A DNA stretch of 64,000 nt from CAVSWT01 sp963777515. GTDB lineage: Bacteria; Bacteroidota; Ignavibacteria; Ignavibacteriales; Ignavibacteriaceae. Under the pieces are notes generated by a model. That model was not told the DNA's origin and ran no database searches. It worked only from the letters and a program-made list of their open reading frames with translations. Location of the stretch: assembly GCA_963777515.1 (NCBI GenBank), contig CAVZQU010000008.1, forward strand, positions 1-64,000, given 5' to 3'. Position 1 is the first letter of the stretch, and each line of letters opens with the position of its first letter. The translations under genes were made by a program, and so were the position numbers. Positions 28,131-38,312 of this stretch are shown piece after piece.

Positions 28131-28375
28131 TATCCACTATTATTCTTTTTGTTCTGTGTAATACAAAAAAATAAATAATTCCTTTTAATTCAAATTATAA
28201 AATTTAAATAAGAAATACTTCACTTTAATTCAACGCTTAAATATAACCTCTGCCGGAAATAAAATACTTTTGAAACATGCTTATTTAAAATGGATTAAAA
28301 ACATGTGAATAAAACTTAACTAACATTTTTCTTATTTATTATTTGTTCAAACTTGAGACATTAAATATTGAAATA
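28131..28375. other. Intergenic stretch without recognised features
   Basis: AT-rich DNA between the divergent PAS kinase and lipoprotein genes. I see no ORF, RNA gene or strong hairpin before the conserved promoter region that starts near 28376. Confidence 0.5.
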
Positions 28376-28484
28376 ATGCAGTAACTATTTCAAACAACAC
28401 AGGAAAAAACTACAGTAATCTGTTTTGTTAAAAAATCTTTAAGTACAATTTACCTAAAGTATGTTGGTATCCACATTGTATTAC
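28376..28484 (+). promoter_or_regulatory. Conserved promoter region, sigma-54-like, lipoprotein 1
   Basis: This stretch matches 29484-29600 upstream of the second lipoprotein. Shared blocks include AAGTACAATTTACCTA (28441-28456) and TTGGTATCCACATTGTA (28464-28480). The latter has GG and GT separated by 10 bases, the -24/-12 spacing of sigma-54 promoters (consensus GG-N10-GC). The distance from its end to the ATG is 93 nt in both genes. The sigma-54 assignment is inference, because the -12 element is GT rather than GC. Confidence 0.5.
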
Positions 28485-28572
28485 AGCATCAACTAAATTA
28501 GAGTGCATTTGAGAAAATTTTAAAAGTTTTAAAATCAAAATTAAAAAATAAAAACAAACAAGGAGTAATAAA

Positions 28573-29142
28573 ATGTTCAGATATGCAATATCACTTATTT
28601 TTTTGGCATTGCTGGCTTTTGGGTGCAACCAGGAGTCAAACTTAGTTTCCCCTCAGGATACTGTCAACAGCGATCAAGTTGTTAATGAACCCAATTGGGT
28701 AACATTACCAGTCACCAAGTCATTAAAGAAAGATGTTTCTGTAAGTAAGATGATTTACGGGAATGATGAATCTTTGTTAGAAATCAACACAGGTTATCCA
28801 GGCGGACCATTTGGCTGGATTTCAATAACTGCTAATGCAAGATTTCAGCGTTATTCTTTCAGTGGAAGTAGATATACAACTATGTCAATAAACGATGAAA
28901 ATGGAACTGCATCTTTTTCCCCTTCCGGCACTTTTTCAAAACCGGTTATATATAATTTAACTATAATGGGTGTAGATTTAAGTAAAGTAAATCCGTCAAC
29001 AGTTACATTTGTTTATATGGCTGAAGATGGTAAATATTATAAAGCAGCTTATGATTATATCTACGTTGAAAAGCAATCCGGTAAACTTCAAATAGTTAAT
29101 GCAAGGCTTCCCCATTTTTCAAGATATGGATTTGTTAACTAA
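28573..29142 (+). CDS. Lipoprotein of unknown function, paralogue 1
   Basis: This 189-residue lipoprotein has the lipobox LAFGC with acylated Cys18. After a low-complexity linker (SQDT-type, residues 19-45) comes a beta-rich domain from about 70 with YPGGPFGWISITA, MSINDENGTASFSP, FSKPVIYNLTI and the C-terminal signature ARLPHFSRYGFVN. The F-P-x-G-x-F...P pattern is reminiscent of ZU5-like domains (inference). AAGGAG precedes the ATG. A strong terminator follows. A near-identical organisation is repeated at 29683-30251, so this is a tandem duplication. Confidence 0.8.
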   Translation: MFRYAISLIFLALLAFGCNQESNLVSPQDTVNSDQVVNEPNWVTLPVTKSLKKDVSVSKMIYGNDESLLEINTGYPGGPFGWISITANARFQRYSFSGSRYTTMSINDENGTASFSPSGTFSKPVIYNLTIMGVDLSKVNPSTVTFVYMAEDGKYYKAAYDYIYVEKQSGKLQIVNARLPHFSRYGFVN

Positions 29143-29179
29143 TATTTGTTGATATTTAGCTTTATTAAATAAGTAAATG

Positions 29180-29206
29180 ACCACCGTTAAAAGCGGTGGT
29201 TTTTTT
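29180..29206 (+). terminator. Terminator after lipoprotein 1
   Basis: ACCACCG-TTAAAAG-CGGTGGT is a perfect 7-bp stem followed by seven T residues. Confidence 0.92.
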
Positions 29207-29483
29207 ATTAATGTGAATGTAAAAAATTATAAACAAGATGATGAACAAAAAAAGTTATGTATGTTTATATTTCCAATCTATTCAAAGTAATATTGATAGT
29301 TTTTAAAAAAGACAAATTATTTTCATAAAATACGAATCCTTTAGCCTTTCCATAATTAACATACATATAATCGTAAAATAGTTACGTATTTTGAGAAAAT
29401 GTATATAAATCCTACAGATTAAGGCTAAAACACATCATTCCGTATAATAAAATATTGTTCCATCATGAGGCATGACACAAATT
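29207..29483. other. Intergenic stretch between lipoprotein paralogues
   Basis: AT-rich spacer with no recognisable ORF or hairpin. It precedes the conserved promoter region of the second lipoprotein. Confidence 0.5.
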
Positions 29484-29600
29484 TAGTGCAGTAATTATTG
29501 CTAAAACCAAAGGAAGAAAATACCGTTGTTTTGTTTGCTAATAAAACTGTAAGTACAATTTACCTATGAAACATTGGTATTTGTATTGTATAAAGCAGGT
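29484..29600 (+). promoter_or_regulatory. Conserved promoter region, sigma-54-like, lipoprotein 2
   Basis: Counterpart of 28376-28484: AAGTACAATTTACCTA at 29551-29566 and TTGGTATTTGTATTGTA at 29574-29590, with the same 23-nt offset and the same 93-nt distance to the ATG. Sequence between the blocks has diverged, so the retained blocks are probably functional. Confidence 0.5.
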
Positions 29601-29682
29601 TGTAATGAAAGATAATTAGGCAAGATAAAGAAAAAAGCAAATGGAAATAAAAATTATATTAAACAGTGGAAGGAGTAATTAA

Positions 29683-30251
29683 ATGTTTAAGTACCTATTA
29701 CCAATAATGATTTTAGCCATGATGGTAGTCGGCTGTAATCAAGAATCGAATATTCTTTCCCCACAAGATTCTTCAAATACTGATCAAACAGTTAATGAGC
29801 CAAACTGGATTACATCCCCAACAAATAAGTCTTTAAAAAGAATGTTGCCATTAGTAAATGGGTTTCCGGGCGCAGAGGAGCAGAATTAAAAATTGATGAA
29901 AGTTACCCGGGCGGTCCTTATGGTTGGGTATCCATTTCTGCAAGTGTAGAATTTCAGCGTTACTCATTTGGAGGATTTAGGTATGTAACCATGTCTGTTA
30001 ATGATCAATGTGGTGTTGCAACTTTTTCCCCTCATGGTAGTTTCAGAAGGCCTGTAATATACAACTTAACCATTCAAGGAATTGACTTAAGTAATATAGA
30101 TCCTGCAACTGTTAGATTTGTTTATATGGCCGATAACGGAAAGTATTATACTGCTGATTGTGATAATATCTATATAAATAAAGAAGATGGAAGAATTCAA
30201 GTTGTTAATGCCAGGCTTCCTCATTTTTCAAGATATGGTTTTGTTAACTAA
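29683..30251 (+). pseudogene. Lipoprotein of unknown function, paralogue 2, one frameshift
   Basis: The start (lipobox MMVVGC, Cys18) matches paralogue 1. The frame is lost after TNKSLK at an A5 run near 29837. Adding one A restores a continuous reading frame of about 189 residues, including YPGGPYGWVSIS, FSPHGSFRRPVIYNLTI and the shared ending ARLPHFSRYGFVN. AAGGAG precedes the ATG. The TPR gene begins 19 bp after the stop, so they likely form one transcript. The break may be a sequencing error, a genuine mutation or slip-strand variation. Confidence 0.8.
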
Positions 30252-30270
30252 TTTTTAATAAGAACCTATA

Positions 30271-31506
30271 ATGAATAAATCTCAAAATATATTTGAATCG
30301 GAATTAAATAAGCTATTAGGCGAATATCTTAATCAAGAAAGTTTTAACAAGTTAAATTATAATGTTATTCAAGATAAAGACGAAGAAGGTATTTCAGAAA
30401 AGATAAGTAGTTTTTATAAAGAGCAGTTACAAATTAATATTGACAACAGTTCCGATAGAATTAATATTGACAGAATCATTACATTTTCAGAAAAAAAATT
30501 AGAATTCAATCAATTTTTTGAATTATTACTAGAACTTGGCGAAATTTGTAGATCAAACGGTAAGTTAGACATAGCAACTGAAATTTATAGAAAAGCCAAT
30601 AAATACAATTTAAGTGATAATCAAAAAGCGGATGTATTATTTGGATTTGCAAACGTGTATAGCAAAAGAGCGAACTGGTCTAAATGTATAACATCATTAG
30701 GGGAAGCTGCACTTCTATATAAATCTTCAGGTAAAATTTCAGGTGTAGCTAAATGTGAAAATCTTTTAGGGGTAATTTTCGGAGAACTCGGGGATTTGGA
30801 AAATGCAAAAAAACATTTTCTTAATAGCCTTTCCTTCATTGATTCTGTGAAAGAACCTGAATTAACAGCAAAGCTTGAAACCAACCTCGGTCTAATCGAA
30901 AATATACAAGGAAATTCTACAAGTGCTCTAGTTCACTTGCAAAGCGCATACAATATTTACAGCTCGTTAGATCATAAAAAAGGAATTGCGGAAACTAGAC
31001 TAAATATGGGAATGATTTACTTTGATTCCGCAAATTATAATTCAGCTATAATTGAATTTGATGAAGGCATTAAATTCGCAAAACAAGGAAACTATTTACC
31101 AATATTGTGCATAACGTATCTTGCAAAATCTCAATCATTATTAGTTAATGGTTCCATTATGGAAGCCCTGGAATTTGCAGATAAGGCAATGGAGATAAGC
31201 CACTCAATAGATGATAAATTAACCATTGCCGATATTTATAAAATTAAAGGAATTATAGATAGAAAACTTAAAAAATATAACTCAGCAGAAGTTTTCTTAA
31301 AAACCAGCTTAAGAATAAACATTACATTAAAAAATGAAATGAATATTGCTGAAGCTTCTTTTGAACTAGCTCAGTTATATCATGAAATAAATAATTACGA
31401 ATTAAAAAATCTACATTTCAAAAATTCACTTAAATATTATAAAGAAATTAATTCTTTAACTAAGGTTAGGCAAATTGAAGAATTATTATATAACCAATTA
31501 GTTTAA
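30271..31506 (+). CDS. TPR-repeat protein, tandem copy 1
   Basis: This 411-residue all-helical protein has no signal peptide or transmembrane segment. From about residue 85 it consists of tetratricopeptide repeats with the usual W/L-G-Y-A-F-A-P spacing (for example AKCENLLGVIFGELGDLENA and GIAETRLNMGMIYFDSANYN). The N-terminal ~80 residues form a separate charged helical region. It probably acts as a cytoplasmic scaffold. It starts 19 bp after lipoprotein 2, and its paralogue starts 12 bp after its stop, indicating one operon. Partner and purpose are unknown. Confidence 0.82.
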   Translation: MNKSQNIFESELNKLLGEYLNQESFNKLNYNVIQDKDEEGISEKISSFYKEQLQINIDNSSDRINIDRIITFSEKKLEFNQFFELLLELGEICRSNGKLDIATEIYRKANKYNLSDNQKADVLFGFANVYSKRANWSKCITSLGEAALLYKSSGKISGVAKCENLLGVIFGELGDLENAKKHFLNSLSFIDSVKEPELTAKLETNLGLIENIQGNSTSALVHLQSAYNIYSSLDHKKGIAETRLNMGMIYFDSANYNSAIIEFDEGIKFAKQGNYLPILCITYLAKSQSLLVNGSIMEALEFADKAMEISHSIDDKLTIADIYKIKGIIDRKLKKYNSAEVFLKTSLRINITLKNEMNIAEASFELAQLYHEINNYELKNLHFKNSLKYYKEINSLTKVRQIEELLYNQLV

Positions 31507-31518
31507 TATAAAATTTAT

Positions 31519-32676
31519 ATGATAGACAATCATAATAATATCATTGATGATCTTAAAGAACTTATAAAAAAATACGTATCAGTTGAAATAACAGATAGTT
31601 TTTTTAGAAAACTTGAAGATATCAAATCTACAAATGAAGCATTAGAAATTTCGGATTTAGAAAAAACTCAGATTGAATACGAATTGCCGGAAAGTACTAA
31701 TTACCGTTTTATAATAGATTTTATTATAACAGAAAGCGAGAAGACTTTATCAGAAGAATTATACTACAAATTATTACTTGATTTATCTCAACTAATGTTA
31801 TTTGCCGGTGAAAATTCATTTGCACTGGAAATTTCCGAAAATATATATTTCAAATTAAACTCCAATGATTTATTCCCTGAATTATGTGCTGAATTTGCGT
31901 TAATGATTTCTAAAATATATTGGGCTCAAGCTCTTTGGGATGAATCTAATTATTTTATTACTGAAGCAATGCAGCTGTTTTTAAATATATCCAGTAAACG
32001 CGGATTAGCAAAATGTGAAAATATGCTTGGGACATTATATGGTGAAAAAGGGAAGTTTGAAAAAGCTAAAATACATTTTGAAAATGCGCTAGTTTTTTTG
32101 AGAGATGAGGAAGATTTACATACTTCAGCCATGATTTCTACTAATCTTGGCATTATAAATACTATACAAGGTACTTTCGAAAAAGCAATCTGGAACTATA
32201 AAAGCGCAATTAAAAAGTTTGAAGAAGTTAAAGATACTCGCCGTTTATCCAGAGCATATCATAATGTGGGAATGCTCCTGTCTAGAATGGAAAATTATGA
32301 CGCTGCTTTAGAAGAATTTAATAAGTGTATAACACTCTCGCTTGCAAATAACTATCTTTCAAATTGTGCAATTGCACATATTGGTAAAGCTTATATTTAC
32401 ACTAAATTAAATAATGTTGCTCTTGCTGATGCTTATGCAAATAAAGCTATGGAGATTGCTTGCAAAATTAATGACACCCTATCAATTGCTGACATATATA
32501 AAATCAAAGGAATGATACAAAGCAACCTAGATAATTTTGAACTATCTGAAGAACTATTTGAAAATAGTATCAGATTAAACAAGGACGTAGAAAGTGGGTT
32601 GAATGAAGCTGAAAGCTCGAATGAGATGGAAAAACTTTTAGAAAAAAAAGAAAGAGAAGAAAAAACTTATAATTAA
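31519..32676 (+). CDS. TPR-repeat protein, tandem copy 2
   Basis: A 385-residue paralogue of the preceding gene. Both share domain layout and blocks such as AKCENMLGTLYGEKGKFEKA and ISxADIYKIKGxI near the C-terminus. The C-terminal tail is a Lys/Glu-rich stretch (EKKEREEKTYN). There is no signal peptide. It arose by tandem duplication, in parallel with the duplicated lipoprotein upstream, which suggests a lipoprotein-TPR pair was duplicated or co-selected. The function is unknown. Confidence 0.8.
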   Translation: MIDNHNNIIDDLKELIKKYVSVEITDSFFRKLEDIKSTNEALEISDLEKTQIEYELPESTNYRFIIDFIITESEKTLSEELYYKLLLDLSQLMLFAGENSFALEISENIYFKLNSNDLFPELCAEFALMISKIYWAQALWDESNYFITEAMQLFLNISSKRGLAKCENMLGTLYGEKGKFEKAKIHFENALVFLRDEEDLHTSAMISTNLGIINTIQGTFEKAIWNYKSAIKKFEEVKDTRRLSRAYHNVGMLLSRMENYDAALEEFNKCITLSLANNYLSNCAIAHIGKAYIYTKLNNVALADAYANKAMEIACKINDTLSIADIYKIKGMIQSNLDNFELSEELFENSIRLNKDVESGLNEAESSNEMEKLLEKKEREEKTYN

Positions 32677-32856
32677 ATCATCGCGGCAAATAATTCCTTC
32701 AACATTAATACAAATTATTGATGCATTATCTTAGTTAGATCTTTTAATATTTTTTACACCATATATATATTTTCTTAACATTTATCCACCCTAAAAACAT
32801 TTTCATTTTATACCTCTATTATTTATATTGTTATAAAACTTTAGGAATACAACAAT

Positions 32857-33690
32857 ATGAAAATACTACTCCTTTTTCTATTTGGAATACTAATATTACA
32901 AAGTTGTACAAATAAAAAAGACTTATCAGATAAAAATAATCCGACTCTGATAACTAAAGAAATTACATACTCTTCTGATGGAACAACTTTAAAAGGTTTT
33001 CTTGCATACGATAAAAACAAAGAAGGAAAAAGGCCTGGAATAATCGTAGTGCATGAATGGTGGGGACAAAACCAATACGCAAGACATAGAGCAAAGATGC
33101 TTGCAGACTTAGGTTATATTGCTTTTGCAATTGATATGTACGGTAACGGTAAAACCACAAATCACCCATCTGATGCCGGAAAATTTGCAATGGCAGTAAT
33201 GCAGAAAATGGATACCGCAACAGCAAGATTTAATGCAGGACTTAAACTACTTAAAGAACAACCTCAAACGGACACAAACAAAATTGCTGCAATAGGTTAT
33301 TGTTTTGGTGGGGGAATTGTATTAAGGATGGCTCTTGAAGGCATTAATCTTAAAGGAGTTGTAAGCTTTCACGGTGATTTACCAACTGAACCAGTGAAGA
33401 ATCCTGAAAAAGTAAAAGCGAATATATTGGTATGCAACGGAGAAGATGATCCCTTTAATCCTAAGAAAAAAGTTGATGCATTTGAAAAAGTAATGGATGC
33501 AGCTAAGATAAAATACAAATTAATTAATTATCCAGGTGCTGAACATAGTTTTACAAATCCTGCTGCTGATAGCCTTGGCAAAAAATTTAATTTACCTCTT
33601 GCTTATAATAGAGAAGCAGATTTAAATAGCTGGAATGAAATGCAGGAATTTTTTGAAAGACTTTTAAATAGTTATTTTAAATTTATATGA
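32857..33690 (+). CDS. Dienelactone hydrolase family lipoprotein
   Basis: This 277-residue alpha/beta hydrolase of the dienelactone hydrolase family has nucleophile C149 in GYCFGGG, D198 in GEDDPF and H230 in GAEHSFTNP, so the Cys-Asp-His triad is intact. IIVVHEWWGQNQYARHRA is the conserved N-terminal motif. It has a lipobox (LQSC, Cys17) and should be membrane-anchored outside the cytoplasm, whereas classical members are cytosolic. The substrate is unknown. It precedes the hybrid two-component gene by about 260 bp and need not be cotranscribed. Confidence 0.88.
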   Translation: MKILLLFLFGILILQSCTNKKDLSDKNNPTLITKEITYSSDGTTLKGFLAYDKNKEGKRPGIIVVHEWWGQNQYARHRAKMLADLGYIAFAIDMYGNGKTTNHPSDAGKFAMAVMQKMDTATARFNAGLKLLKEQPQTDTNKIAAIGYCFGGGIVLRMALEGINLKGVVSFHGDLPTEPVKNPEKVKANILVCNGEDDPFNPKKKVDAFEKVMDAAKIKYKLINYPGAEHSFTNPAADSLGKKFNLPLAYNREADLNSWNEMQEFFERLLNSYFKFI

Positions 33691-33952
33691 TTATAAACTG
33701 GGTAAGTAAAAATTACAAAGAAGAAATAAAGTGTCTGTATAAATAAGCAAATAATTGTTAATCCTTTTGCTTACACAAAAAATATTTTTCTATAAAATAA
33801 ACAGGAAGCTTTTCGGGGATACGATTATTCTTTACTTCCTTCGCGGGTTTTGATCCGCCGCCGCAGTATTAAAAACATATCATCTTTTAGAATTAAGTCA
33901 ATAAAAATTGAAGTTATTTTTTACAGAAGCAGCTTAAAACTTAATTTAAATT

Positions 33953-36900
33953 ATGAAACAGTTATACAAATTTTTAATACTAACTATTATAATTTCAACT
34001 ACTGCATTCACCCAATCAATTCATTTCAATCGTTTATCTAATGAAGATGGGCTTTCAAGCAATAATGTTTACCAAATAATACAGGACCAATTAGGGTTTC
34101 TTTGGATTGCCACCGATGACGGGCTTAACAGATTTGATGGATACGACTTTAAAATATTCAGAAATGAAGCTTCAAATAATAATTCATTATCCGGAAATTC
34201 AATATGGGCGTTGAAAGAAGACAGCGGTGGTAAAATCTGGATAGGAACAAAAAATGGTTGGTTGGATTGTTTTGATCCTGTTACAGAAAAATTTAATAAT
34301 ATAAAATTAGAATCTAATATAATTGGTGAAAACGCAATCACTGCAATTTATGAAGACCGCAATCATTTTATTTGGATTGGAACTTATAGAGATGGTTTAT
34401 ATCGTCTTAATCCTAAATCCGGTAATTTAGATCATTGGTTAAACAAGTCGGGCAACGACAGAAGTTTAAGCAATAATTATATTTCTTCCATCCTTCAAGA
34501 CAATGAAGGGAACATATGGATAAGTACTTACAACGGCTTGAATAAGTTCAACCCGAAGGTATCTATAAAAAATTTTCAACGCTACTATAATGAAACCGAA
34601 AATTCAAATAGTATCAGCGATAACGTTGTCTGGGCACTTTCGCCATCACAAACAGATTCCAATCTATTCTGGATTGGTACTGCTAATGGGTTGACTTCGT
34701 ACCAAACAGATAAAAAGATTTTCACACAGTATAAAATACCTAACCCTGATAATTTGCAATTTGGATCTTCTGCCGGTAATGTTATTGAAGAACGTTTAGG
34801 GAATGAAACAATTTTATGGATTGATTCTTATGCTGGGCTGGTAAGGTTAAATATTACAAAAGGAGATTGTGAGAGATACACTTTAAACAAGAATAATTCT
34901 CATAGTCTCGCAAGTAATCAAACACATGATATTATTAAGGACCGTTCTGGTGTTTTATGGATTGCCACAAATAACGGTTTGAATTCCTATTCTCCTGCCA
35001 GGTCAAAGTTTAATAATGTATTATCAGATAAATATCGATTTATTAATTCAGATTTAATTGATAAAAAAAATATCAAAGCTATTGCAAAAACTTCCGACAA
35101 CAGAATATGGTTAGGAACAGAGGAAGGATTATTTTCTTTTAACACTTCTAATGAAATCAAAAAAGTAAATCGATACAGCCAAACAGAAAACTTAAATATA
35201 TGGTCACTCACTCCCGGAAATATTAACGAACTATGGATTGGAACTTACGGGTCAGGAATATATAAAATGGATACTCGGTCAGGAAGAATTTCACATTTTT
35301 CATATGGCGAGAATAAATATAAAACTCCTGCTGTTAGATTTAATAAATCAATTTACCATGATAAGCAGAATAATATCTGGATTGGCTATTGGGGATTTGG
35401 CCTGGGGCGAATAAATGCTTCAACAGGCAAGTACAAACATTGGTTGAATGCTCCAGGTAATCCGAGCAGTTTAAGCCACAATGATGTTTGGGTAATTTAT
35501 CAGGATAAAAAAGGAAGAATATGGATAGGGACTAATGGCGGCGGATTGAATTTATTTGATGAGAATTTAAGTGAAAAATTCTATAGATGGACATATGAAA
35601 AAAATAATCCGCAAAGTCTAAGCAGTAATAGTATATATTCTATTTGTGAATCAACAAAAAATCAAGATTACAATAAAACAATATTCTGGATAGGAACGGA
35701 TAATGGTTTAAATAGATTTGAAATCAATAATTCGGACACTTTTATAACAACATCAAAACCTATTGTAAAAATAACACGGTTCACAATTAAAGATGGATTG
35801 GCAGATAATTCCATAAGCTGTATAGTTGAAGATAACGCCGGTAATCTTTGGCTGGGCACTAATTCAGGGATTACATTTTACGATATTACAAAAAACGAAT
35901 TTATAAATTTTAACAAAGCAGATGGTATCGTTGGGGGAAGCTTTTATTCATCCTCGATATATAAGGACAAAAACGGTATTATCTTTATGGGAAGCACTTC
36001 AGGGCTAAATTGTTTTTCACCTAATGAAATAAAACTTTCTAAGTTTGTGCCTCCTGTGTTAATAACAGATTTTATGATTTTTAATGAACCGGTAAAAGTA
36101 AATGAAAATTCAATTTTGCATTCAAGCATACTTTATACAAATAATATAACTTTACACTATAAACAAAATGTTTTCTCCTTTCAATTTGCTGCCTTGGATT
36201 ATTCTTCCCCTCGGTCTATTCATTATGCTTACAAGCTGGAAGGGTTTGATAAAGAATGGGTGCAAACTAATTCAAGGCGTTTTGTTACTTATACGAATTT
36301 AAATCCCGGCGAATACACATTTAAAGTTAAAGCAACAAATAGCGACGGAATTTGGAGCAATAATGTTAACGCTTTAAAAGTAATAATCACTCCTCCCTGG
36401 TGGCAAACACCCTGGGCAATTGGATTATATGTTTTAATATTTCTTCTTGGTGTTTCTGCAATAATTAAATTTCAATCTTACCGGGCGCATTTGCAGCAAG
36501 AATTAAAGCTGCAGGAGTTTGAAGCTCAACATCTTCGTGAAATTGAAAATATGAAGTCAAGATTCTTTGCAAATCTTTCACACGAATTCAGAACCCCATT
36601 AATGTTAATTAAAGGGCCACTTGAGCAGCTAATAAATGGAAGAATTAAAGAGAACCTACAAAAGCATTATCAAATGATCTTACGGAATGCTGAAAAACTT
36701 CAGAATCTGATTGATCAATTACTAGAACTTTCACAACTCGAAGCCGAGACGATCCCGCTGGATATGCAGAGACATGATCTTGTAAAATTAATAAAGGGAT
36801 TTACATATTCCTTTATTCCATTGGCTGAACAAAAATTTATTACGTTAAATTTTAATTCTTCTGTTGAAAGCATATTTGCTTTGATAGATAAAGATAAAAC

Positions 36901-38146
36901 AGAAAAGATTATTAATAATTTACTTAGTAATGCTTTTAAGTTTACACCTGAAGGTGGGAATATTAATGTGATGATATCGATAAATAATAAGATAACCCAG
37001 AGTTTCGTAAAAATAGAAATTAAAGATTCAGGAATCGGAATACCTGAAGAATATCAAAATAAAATATTTAACAGGTTCTACCGTATTGAGGATGGAAAAA
37101 AAGAAAATTATTCAGGCTCCGGAATTGGGCTGGCGCTTGTTAAAGAATTAGTAACTCTACACAAGTGGGATATTGCAGTTCAAAGTAAAGAAGGGGTTGG
37201 AACAACTTTTACTTTAATGATACCACTAAAAGAAGAATTTGAAGATGAAAATAAAAATGTAACCTCTACTAACTATCTCTCAAAAGAAAGTGAAAGAATT
37301 GACGATAAAGAATTAATCAATGCTCAACTAATTGAAGAAAATTTACCTGTAAAACAGATGAGCAATAAACCGGTTGTTTTGTTCGTTGAAGATTCCGATG
37401 ATGTAAGAAGCTATGTACATGATTTATTAAAACAGGATTATGAAGTCCTGCTTGCTGGGAAAGCAAAAGCAGGAATTGAACTGGCATTGAAAAATATGCC
37501 TGAGCTTATTATCAGCGACATTATGATGCCGGAAATGGATGGCATTGAATTTTGTCATCGAATTAAAAATGATTGGCAGACCAGCCATATCCCCGTAATT
37601 CTTTTAACCGCTAAAGCAACAGAGGATAGCAAAATAGAAGGGCTTGAAACCGGCGCTGATGATTATTTAACAAAACCATTTAATGCGGAAGAGCTTTTTG
37701 CAAGAATAAAAAATCTGATAGAACAACGGAAAACTCTACGGGAAAAATTCAGTAAGGAAATAAATATTAAACCAGGGACGTTATCCAATAACACCATCGA
37801 TAATGAATTTATGAAAAGGGTTTTAAATTCAGTTGAAAGTAATTTACATGATAGTAATTATAATACTGAAAAGTTTGCTGAAGAACTTTTTGTCAGCAGA
37901 CGCCAGCTTCATAGAAAGCTTTTGGCAATAACCGGGCAAACACCCGGAGAATTTATAAGAGTTTTTAGATTAAAACGGGCTGCACAAATGCTGATTGAAA
38001 AAAATCTAAACGTAACTCAAATTGCTTATGAAGTTGGATTTGAAAGCCCTGCTCAATTTACACGTGCATTTAAAAAGCATTTTGAATGTCTCCCCTCTGA
38101 ATTTAATCATAAGATTTCACTTTCTTCAGGGTCCTCTTATAATTGA
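33953..38146 (+). CDS. Hybrid two-component system sensor/AraC regulator
   Basis: This 1397-residue one-protein signalling system has a signal peptide, then a two-component-regulator propeller (about 25-680, with repeats such as NxWIGTxxGLNRF). A Y_Y_Y domain follows (about 740-805), then one transmembrane helix (~820-840). The histidine kinase has H877 in ANLSHEFRTPLM, with an HATPase domain ending SGSGIGLALVKEL. The receiver domain has D1189 in ISDIMMPEMDG, and the protein ends in an AraC-type helix-turn-helix (about 1290-1390). In Bacteroidota such proteins sense oligosaccharides and switch on adjacent uptake genes. No PUL genes are near, so the target is unknown. Confidence 0.95.
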   Translation: MKQLYKFLILTIIISTTAFTQSIHFNRLSNEDGLSSNNVYQIIQDQLGFLWIATDDGLNRFDGYDFKIFRNEASNNNSLSGNSIWALKEDSGGKIWIGTKNGWLDCFDPVTEKFNNIKLESNIIGENAITAIYEDRNHFIWIGTYRDGLYRLNPKSGNLDHWLNKSGNDRSLSNNYISSILQDNEGNIWISTYNGLNKFNPKVSIKNFQRYYNETENSNSISDNVVWALSPSQTDSNLFWIGTANGLTSYQTDKKIFTQYKIPNPDNLQFGSSAGNVIEERLGNETILWIDSYAGLVRLNITKGDCERYTLNKNNSHSLASNQTHDIIKDRSGVLWIATNNGLNSYSPARSKFNNVLSDKYRFINSDLIDKKNIKAIAKTSDNRIWLGTEEGLFSFNTSNEIKKVNRYSQTENLNIWSLTPGNINELWIGTYGSGIYKMDTRSGRISHFSYGENKYKTPAVRFNKSIYHDKQNNIWIGYWGFGLGRINASTGKYKHWLNAPGNPSSLSHNDVWVIYQDKKGRIWIGTNGGGLNLFDENLSEKFYRWTYEKNNPQSLSSNSIYSICESTKNQDYNKTIFWIGTDNGLNRFEINNSDTFITTSKPIVKITRFTIKDGLADNSISCIVEDNAGNLWLGTNSGITFYDITKNEFINFNKADGIVGGSFYSSSIYKDKNGIIFMGSTSGLNCFSPNEIKLSKFVPPVLITDFMIFNEPVKVNENSILHSSILYTNNITLHYKQNVFSFQFAALDYSSPRSIHYAYKLEGFDKEWVQTNSRRFVTYTNLNPGEYTFKVKATNSDGIWSNNVNALKVIITPPWWQTPWAIGLYVLIFLLGVSAIIKFQSYRAHLQQELKLQEFEAQHLREIENMKSRFFANLSHEFRTPLMLIKGPLEQLINGRIKENLQKHYQMILRNAEKLQNLIDQLLELSQLEAETIPLDMQRHDLVKLIKGFTYSFIPLAEQKFITLNFNSSVESIFALIDKDKTEKIINNLLSNAFKFTPEGGNINVMISINNKITQSFVKIEIKDSGIGIPEEYQNKIFNRFYRIEDGKKENYSGSGIGLALVKELVTLHKWDIAVQSKEGVGTTFTLMIPLKEEFEDENKNVTSTNYLSKESERIDDKELINAQLIEENLPVKQMSNKPVVLFVEDSDDVRSYVHDLLKQDYEVLLAGKAKAGIELALKNMPELIISDIMMPEMDGIEFCHRIKNDWQTSHIPVILLTAKATEDSKIEGLETGADDYLTKPFNAEELFARIKNLIEQRKTLREKFSKEINIKPGTLSNNTIDNEFMKRVLNSVESNLHDSNYNTEKFAEELFVSRRQLHRKLLAITGQTPGEFIRVFRLKRAAQMLIEKNLNVTQIAYEVGFESPAQFTRAFKKHFECLPSEFNHKISLSSGSSYN

Positions 38147-38312
38147 TTTTCATTAAAAAGCTTAACAAAACATTTCAGAACTACTTTTTGTCACAGAAAA
38201 GCAAAGGACTGTCACAATACAGCAATTCCTGAAAACCTCTTTCTTTTAACTTCCAAGTAGAAAATTTATTACTATAATAAAGGGAGATTTATTATCTAAA
38301 ATCTCTTTAATC

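Noticed and set aside
33780..33900. Possible structured RNA or tRNA-like stretch (CGCGGGTTTTGATCCGCCGCCGC)
   Set aside because: Short GC-rich arms occur but no cloverleaf, anticodon arm or CCA-type end could be drawn.
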